The notes under the pieces: model-generated
Told to the model about the DNA's origin: nothing
What the model saw: only the letters and a program-made list of their open reading frames with translations
Databases searched by the model: none
Origin: Actinomadura terrae
GTDB lineage: Bacteria; Actinomycetota; Actinomycetes; Streptosporangiales; Streptosporangiaceae
Direction of reading: 5' to 3'
Length of the DNA: 64,000 nt
NCBI RefSeq assembly: GCF_022751215.1
Contig: NZ_JAICDG010000004.1
Location: forward strand, 434,001 to 498,000
In this document: positions 60,527 to 64,000 of the stretch, piece by piece
Position numbering within the stretch: position 1 is the stretch's first letter
How the letters are laid out: every line of letters begins with the position of its first letter
Made by a program: the position numbers and the translations under genes

Positions 60527-61879
60527 TCAGCGGCCCTGGAGGGAGCGGACGTTGTCGCCGAAGGAGAAGCTCTTCGAGCCGTCCCAGTTGAAGGACCAGG
60601 TCATGAGCCCCTTCAGCTGGCCGTTGAAGGCCTTCCACGCCTGGCTGACCAGGCCGGGCGACATGTAGCCGCCACCGGCGCCCGGCTGCGCGGGCAGGCC
60701 CGGGACCTGCTTGTCGTAGGGCACCTTGATCGTGGTGCCCTGGACGACGAGGCCCTTGTTCAGGCACTCGGTCTGGACGGTGAAGCCCTGGACCGTCCCG
60801 GCGCTGTAGGAGTCGCCGGAGCAGCCGTACATGCTGCCGTTGTAGTACTGCATGTTCAGCCACCACAGCCGGCCGTTGTCGGCGTACTTCTTGACGATCG
60901 GCAGGTAGGCGCCCCAGATCGAGCCGTAGGTGACGCTGCCGCCGGTGACGTAGGCGGTCTCGGGCGCCATCGTGAGGCCGAAGTTGGACGGCATCTGCGC
61001 GAGCACGCCGTCGATGATGCGGATCAGGTTCGACTGCGAGGCCGAGAGCTGGTTGATGTTGCCGCCGCTGGACAGGCCGGTCTCGATGTCGATGTCGATG
61101 CCGTCGAAGTTGTACTTCTTCAGGATCGGCACGATCGTCTGGACGAACTTGTCGGCGACGGAGCTGGAGCTGAGGTCGATGCCCGCGGTGGCACCGCCGA
61201 TCGACATGAGGATGGTGGCCCCGGCCTCCTTCGCCGCGCACATCTCGGCGGGCGTGGAGACCTTGACGGTCGCGTCCATCCCGTCCTCCCACAGCACCGT
61301 GCCGTCGGAGCGGATGACGGGGAACGCCGCGTTGATCACGTTGTAGCCGTGCTGCTTCAGCCGCGCGTCGTTGATCGGCACCCAGCCGAACGGCGGGTGG
61401 ACGCCGTTGCTCGCGCCGTCCCAGTTCTCCCAGTAGCCCTGGATGACCTTGCCGGCCGGACGGGACTTCACCGCGCAGGTGTCACCGCCGTTGCCGGGCG
61501 GGTCGGTCGGCGGGGTGGTGGGGTCCGTCGGCGGGTCGGTCGGCGGCGTCGTGGGGTCGGTCGGCGGCGCGCCGTCGCAGGCGCCGAGGTCGCGCCACAG
61601 GGTCGGGGTCGACGCGGGGTTCCAGTTGGCGCCGTTGTAGGCCGTGTGCGTGACGAGGGCCTCGTAGCCGTGGTTCTGGTCGTTGCGCTGGTAGTGGACC
61701 TTGGTCCCCGCCGTGTACTGGGTGCCCTCCGCCCACATGGCGAAGTCGCAGGTGATCACGGCTCGGGCGGACGACGGGGTGGACAGCACGAACACGGCGC
61801 CCAGCGAGAGCACCAGGGCGGCCGTCGCGGCGGCCAGCGCCGCCGCGGCGCCCGACCAGCGCCTGTACTTGTAGTTCAC
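60527..61879 (-). CDS. Secreted chitinase, GH18 with N-terminal carbohydrate-binding module
   Basis: A 450-residue secreted enzyme. Signal peptide with a Arg start and hydrophobic core (ALAAATAALVLSLGAVFVL) is followed by a CBM5/12-like module with the Trp/Tyr pattern FAMWAEGTQYTAGTKVHY. A PT-rich linker of PPTD/PTTP repeats leads to the GH18 barrel. The catalytic motif is FDGIDIDIE, and SIGG and MQYY lie at the expected places. GTG 61879 has GAGGAG upstream. It hydrolyses chitin outside the cell; a possible DasR-like site lies 130 bases upstream. Confidence 0.95.
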   Translation of the reverse strand: MNYKYRRWSGAAAALAAATAALVLSLGAVFVLSTPSSARAVITCDFAMWAEGTQYTAGTKVHYQRNDQNHGYEALVTHTAYNGANWNPASTPTLWRDLGACDGAPPTDPTTPPTDPPTDPTTPPTDPPGNGGDTCAVKSRPAGKVIQGYWENWDGASNGVHPPFGWVPINDARLKQHGYNVINAAFPVIRSDGTVLWEDGMDATVKVSTPAEMCAAKEAGATILMSIGGATAGIDLSSSSVADKFVQTIVPILKKYNFDGIDIDIETGLSSGGNINQLSASQSNLIRIIDGVLAQMPSNFGLTMAPETAYVTGGSVTYGSIWGAYLPIVKKYADNGRLWWLNMQYYNGSMYGCSGDSYSAGTVQGFTVQTECLNKGLVVQGTTIKVPYDKQVPGLPAQPGAGGGYMSPGLVSQAWKAFNGQLKGLMTWSFNWDGSKSFSFGDNVRSLQGR

Positions 61880-62012
61880 GGGTCGACTCCTCAACTGGCG
61901 GGGACACAGAGGAGCCGGCGTAGAGCCAAACAGTTCCCGCGGACGGGACCCTCCCAGGCGAAAGGCGCATACGGCCGGCGTGGACGCCACCAGCAGGGTA
62001 ACCGCGCCGGGT

Positions 62013-63260
62013 CTAGGCCGGGAAGACCTCAGAATCCGAAATGCTCCGAGGGTAGTTGTGAAGATTGACGGATTCGGCGGTCCGGCGGGCCATCTTCGCC
62101 ATCAGTTTCTTCCCGGGCAGGTACGGGATGAGCGCGTAGTAACGGTTCAGCAGTGCCGCCGCGACCCGGCTGGAGGGCACCATCATCTTCGCCACGCCGT
62201 CGCCGATCTTCTGGCAGCGCGCCACGTACTCGCGCAGGATCGCCTCGTAGCCGGCGAACGCGGCCCGGTGGTCGGTGTGCGCGGAGGAGTGGTCGGTGTG
62301 CGCGGAGGGGTGGTCGTCGTGCGCGGCGGCGAGTTCCCCCGCGAGGACGTAGGCGCCGACGATCGCGAGGCCCGTCCCCATGCCCGTCAGCGGGGACGGG
62401 CACCACGCGGCGTCGCCGAGGAGGGCGACGCGGCCGCGCGTCCAGGCGTCCATGCGGACCTGGGCGACGGCGTCGAAGTAGAAGTCGGGGGCCTCGCGCG
62501 CCCAGTCGAGGATCCGGTCGGTCTCCCAGCCGCTCCCCGCGAACCGCTCGGTGAGGATCGCCCGCTGCGCGGCGGTGTCGTGGCGGTCGACGTCCAACTG
62601 CGGCGAGCCGAAGTAGAACAGGGCCCTCGCCTCGGTGTTGTGCCGCGCGCTGTAGACCATGACGAGCTTGTCGGCGGTGCGGTAGCCGAGTCCGGCGTGG
62701 TCGAGGCCGAGGTGGTTGGGCGTGGTGCAGATCGCGAGGTACAGCCCGAGGTGCCGGACGAACTGCTCCTCCGGCCCGAACGCGAGCCGCCGGACGCCCG
62801 AGTGCAGGCCGTCCGCACCGACGACCAGGTCGAACCGGCGCGGCGCGGCATGCTCGAAGGTGACGTCGACGCCGCCGGGGTCCTCGGTGATGGACGTGAT
62901 GGAGTCGCCGAAGAGGTACTCGGTGTCGTGCCGCGTGGCGTCGTAGAGAATCCGCGCCAGGTCGCCCCGCAGGATCTCGATGTCCCCGGAGAACAGGTCG
63001 GTGGGTATGCGCGCCTGCACCTTCCCGTGCGTGTTCACATACGAAACGGGGCCCATGCCGGTGGCGGCCCGCTCGATCTCCTTCAGAATCCCCATCTTGT
63101 TCAGGACGGACAGGTGCGCCTCACCGCGGAAGTCCACGGCGTGACCGCCGTCGCGCAGGGTCTCGGCGCGCTCCACGATCGTGGGGGTGAAGCCGTGCCG
63201 GTGCAGCCAGTAGGCGAGGGCGGGCCCGGCGACGGACGCGCCCGAGATCAGGATGTTCAT
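62013..63260 (-). CDS. FAD-dependent monooxygenase (class A, UbiH-like)
   Basis: A 415-residue flavoprotein with SGASVAGPALAYWLHRHG at the start and VALLGDAAWCPSPLTGMGT as the second FAD motif. It resembles the enzyme at 56031-57248 closely enough to be a paralogue. An unusual His/Asp-rich insertion of three 7-residue units (HDDHPSA, HTDHSSA, HTDHRAA) lies between the conserved GELAAA and FAGYEAIL. It follows a TPR-containing regulator by 24 bases and may be its target. Confidence 0.92.
   Translation of the reverse strand: MNILISGASVAGPALAYWLHRHGFTPTIVERAETLRDGGHAVDFRGEAHLSVLNKMGILKEIERAATGMGPVSYVNTHGKVQARIPTDLFSGDIEILRGDLARILYDATRHDTEYLFGDSITSITEDPGGVDVTFEHAAPRRFDLVVGADGLHSGVRRLAFGPEEQFVRHLGLYLAICTTPNHLGLDHAGLGYRTADKLVMVYSARHNTEARALFYFGSPQLDVDRHDTAAQRAILTERFAGSGWETDRILDWAREAPDFYFDAVAQVRMDAWTRGRVALLGDAAWCPSPLTGMGTGLAIVGAYVLAGELAAAHDDHPSAHTDHSSAHTDHRAAFAGYEAILREYVARCQKIGDGVAKMMVPSSRVAAALLNRYYALIPYLPGKKLMAKMARRTAESVNLHNYPRSISDSEVFPA
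62268..62330. repeat. Three 21-bp tandem repeats within the monooxygenase gene
   Basis: Units starting at 62268, 62289 and 62310 share most of GTGGTCGGTGTGCGCGGA and preserve the reading frame. They encode the His/Asp-rich heptads that interrupt the C-terminal part of the enzyme. Confidence 0.85.
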
Positions 63261-63284
63261 GCCGGTGAGCCTGCCGGGCGGCGC

Positions 63285-64000
63285 TCACCGTCCCCTCACC
63301 GCGCGCTCACCCGCGCCTCGCCGTGCGGTGAGTTCGGTGACGACGGTTTCGGGCAGCCCGGCGAGGCGGAGGACGTCCGCGCGTCCCAACCGGGTGGCCT
63401 CGGCGTGGACGCCGGCGTACGCGGGGTCGATCTCGGGCGCGTCCCGGGCCGGGACGACGCGCAGCACGGCGGCGGCGCCGAGCAGCCGCGCATGCGATTC
63501 GGGGTCGCCCTCGGCGGCGGCGAGTTCGGCGAGGGCCTCGACGCCCCGGGCGCCGTCACCGGACGCGCCGAACCGCTCCGCCGACTCGACGGCCTCGCGG
63601 AAGCGGGCGCGGGCGGTGTCGTGGTCGCCGTGCGCGGCGGCGACCCGGCCGAGGCCGACGAGCGCGCCGACGCGGTGGCCGACGCTCTTGACCCAGTGCG
63701 GCTCGAACCGTTCGAGGGCGTCCTCGTAGCGGCGCCGTGCCCCGGTCAGGTCGCCGTAGAGGAGGGCGATGTCGCCGAGCCCGCGCAGCGCCGCCGCGAG
63801 CGTGGTGGGGCTGCCCGCGCGGCGGGCGAGCGCGGCGGCGCGCCGGTAGTCGGCGAGCGCGCCCGGCACATCGCCGGGCACGCGGTGGTCGCCCCGGTTG
63901 ACCAGCAGGTCGGCGCTGTCGTCCAGGGCCCCGACCTGCTCGGTGAGCGCGAGCGCCTCGTCGGTCAGCGCGATCGCCTGCGCGCGGTCGCCGCGCAGCG
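63285..64000 (-). CDS. TPR-containing regulator, probably BTAD/AfsR-like or LAL (3' part only)
   Basis: The last ~238 codons of a gene that enters from beyond the window end. The reading frame is open to base 64000 with TPR-type text: AIALTDEALALTEQVGALDD, ALADYRRAAALARRAGSP and YEDALERFEPHWV, and the terminal LLGAAAVLR...VVPARD segment that is common at the C-terminus of BTAD and AAA-LuxR regulators (compare LLGAAAALRAATGAP in the protein at 45067-48228). No LuxR helix-turn-helix is present at the end, so the BTAD class is preferred. It lies 24 bases upstream of a FAD monooxygenase. Confidence 0.8.
   Translation of the reverse strand, partial: LRGDRAQAIALTDEALALTEQVGALDDSADLLVNRGDHRVPGDVPGALADYRRAAALARRAGSPTTLAAALRGLGDIALLYGDLTGARRRYEDALERFEPHWVKSVGHRVGALVGLGRVAAAHGDHDTARARFREAVESAERFGASGDGARGVEALAELAAAEGDPESHARLLGAAAVLRVVPARDAPEIDPAYAGVHAEATRLGRADVLRLAGLPETVVTELTARRGAGERAVRGR

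Overview
This is a GC-rich (roughly 73% by eye) window from an actinobacterial chromosome. High G/C at third codon positions, many GTG starts, ATGA/GTGA stop-start overlaps, BTAD/AfsR-type and LuxR-AAA regulators, lipoprotein secretion and a secreted chitinase all fit a soil actinomycete. The overall style suggests Thermomonosporaceae/Streptosporangiales (for example Actinomadura), but no marker gene is present, so the genus is a guess. I see no tRNA, rRNA, insertion sequence, prophage or CRISPR array.

Layout. 0-4.4 kb: the end of one peptide-type ABC importer (permease tail plus a fused double ATPase), facing a PucR regulator and an amidohydrolase. 4.4-7.9 kb: an orphan asparagine-synthetase-like protein divergent from a secreted protein of unknown family, then two small ORFs that may be remnants. 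7.9-23.1 kb: an unbroken run on the minus strand. A ROK regulator is followed by a substrate-binding lipoprotein, DppB, a fused permease-ATPase, DppF and three different serine hydrolases. After a promoter come a GntR regulator, a nitrilase-family amidase, a DUF2848 protein, an HpaB-type flavin monooxygenase, a cupin and a flavin reductase. This reads as an import-then-degrade island for an ester- and possibly amide-bearing, probably aromatic, compound.

23.2-27.3 kb: SDR, TetR, FAD oxidoreductase and an ATP-grasp protein with a repeat-built tail. 27.3-36.7 kb: a compact exopolysaccharide cluster of the Wzx/Wzy kind (priming sugar transferase, polymerase/ligase, MviN-type flippase, NodB deacetylase, two GT4 transferases, chain-length protein), with a divergently oriented GH26-type hydrolase. 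37.3-44 kb: L,D-transpeptidase, GNAT, VOC protein, a MarR/SDR pair with clear repeat operators, a two-component system and an anchored proline-iminopeptidase-like hydrolase. 44-53.5 kb: an imine-reductase-like enzyme, a large BTAD regulator coupled to an arylamine N-acetyltransferase, a LuxR-AAA regulator, a hemerythrin-domain protein and MgtC.

53.6-64 kb: Orn/Lys/Arg decarboxylase, lipoprotein polysaccharide deacetylase, two FAD monooxygenases, LuxR regulator, VOC protein, AhpD-like protein, a MerR-thioredoxin pair with a textbook 19-bp-spacer promoter, a GH18 chitinase with two strong downstream hairpins, and the 3' part of another TPR-containing regulator running off the end. All functional calls come from reading motifs and recalling family features; no database search was run.
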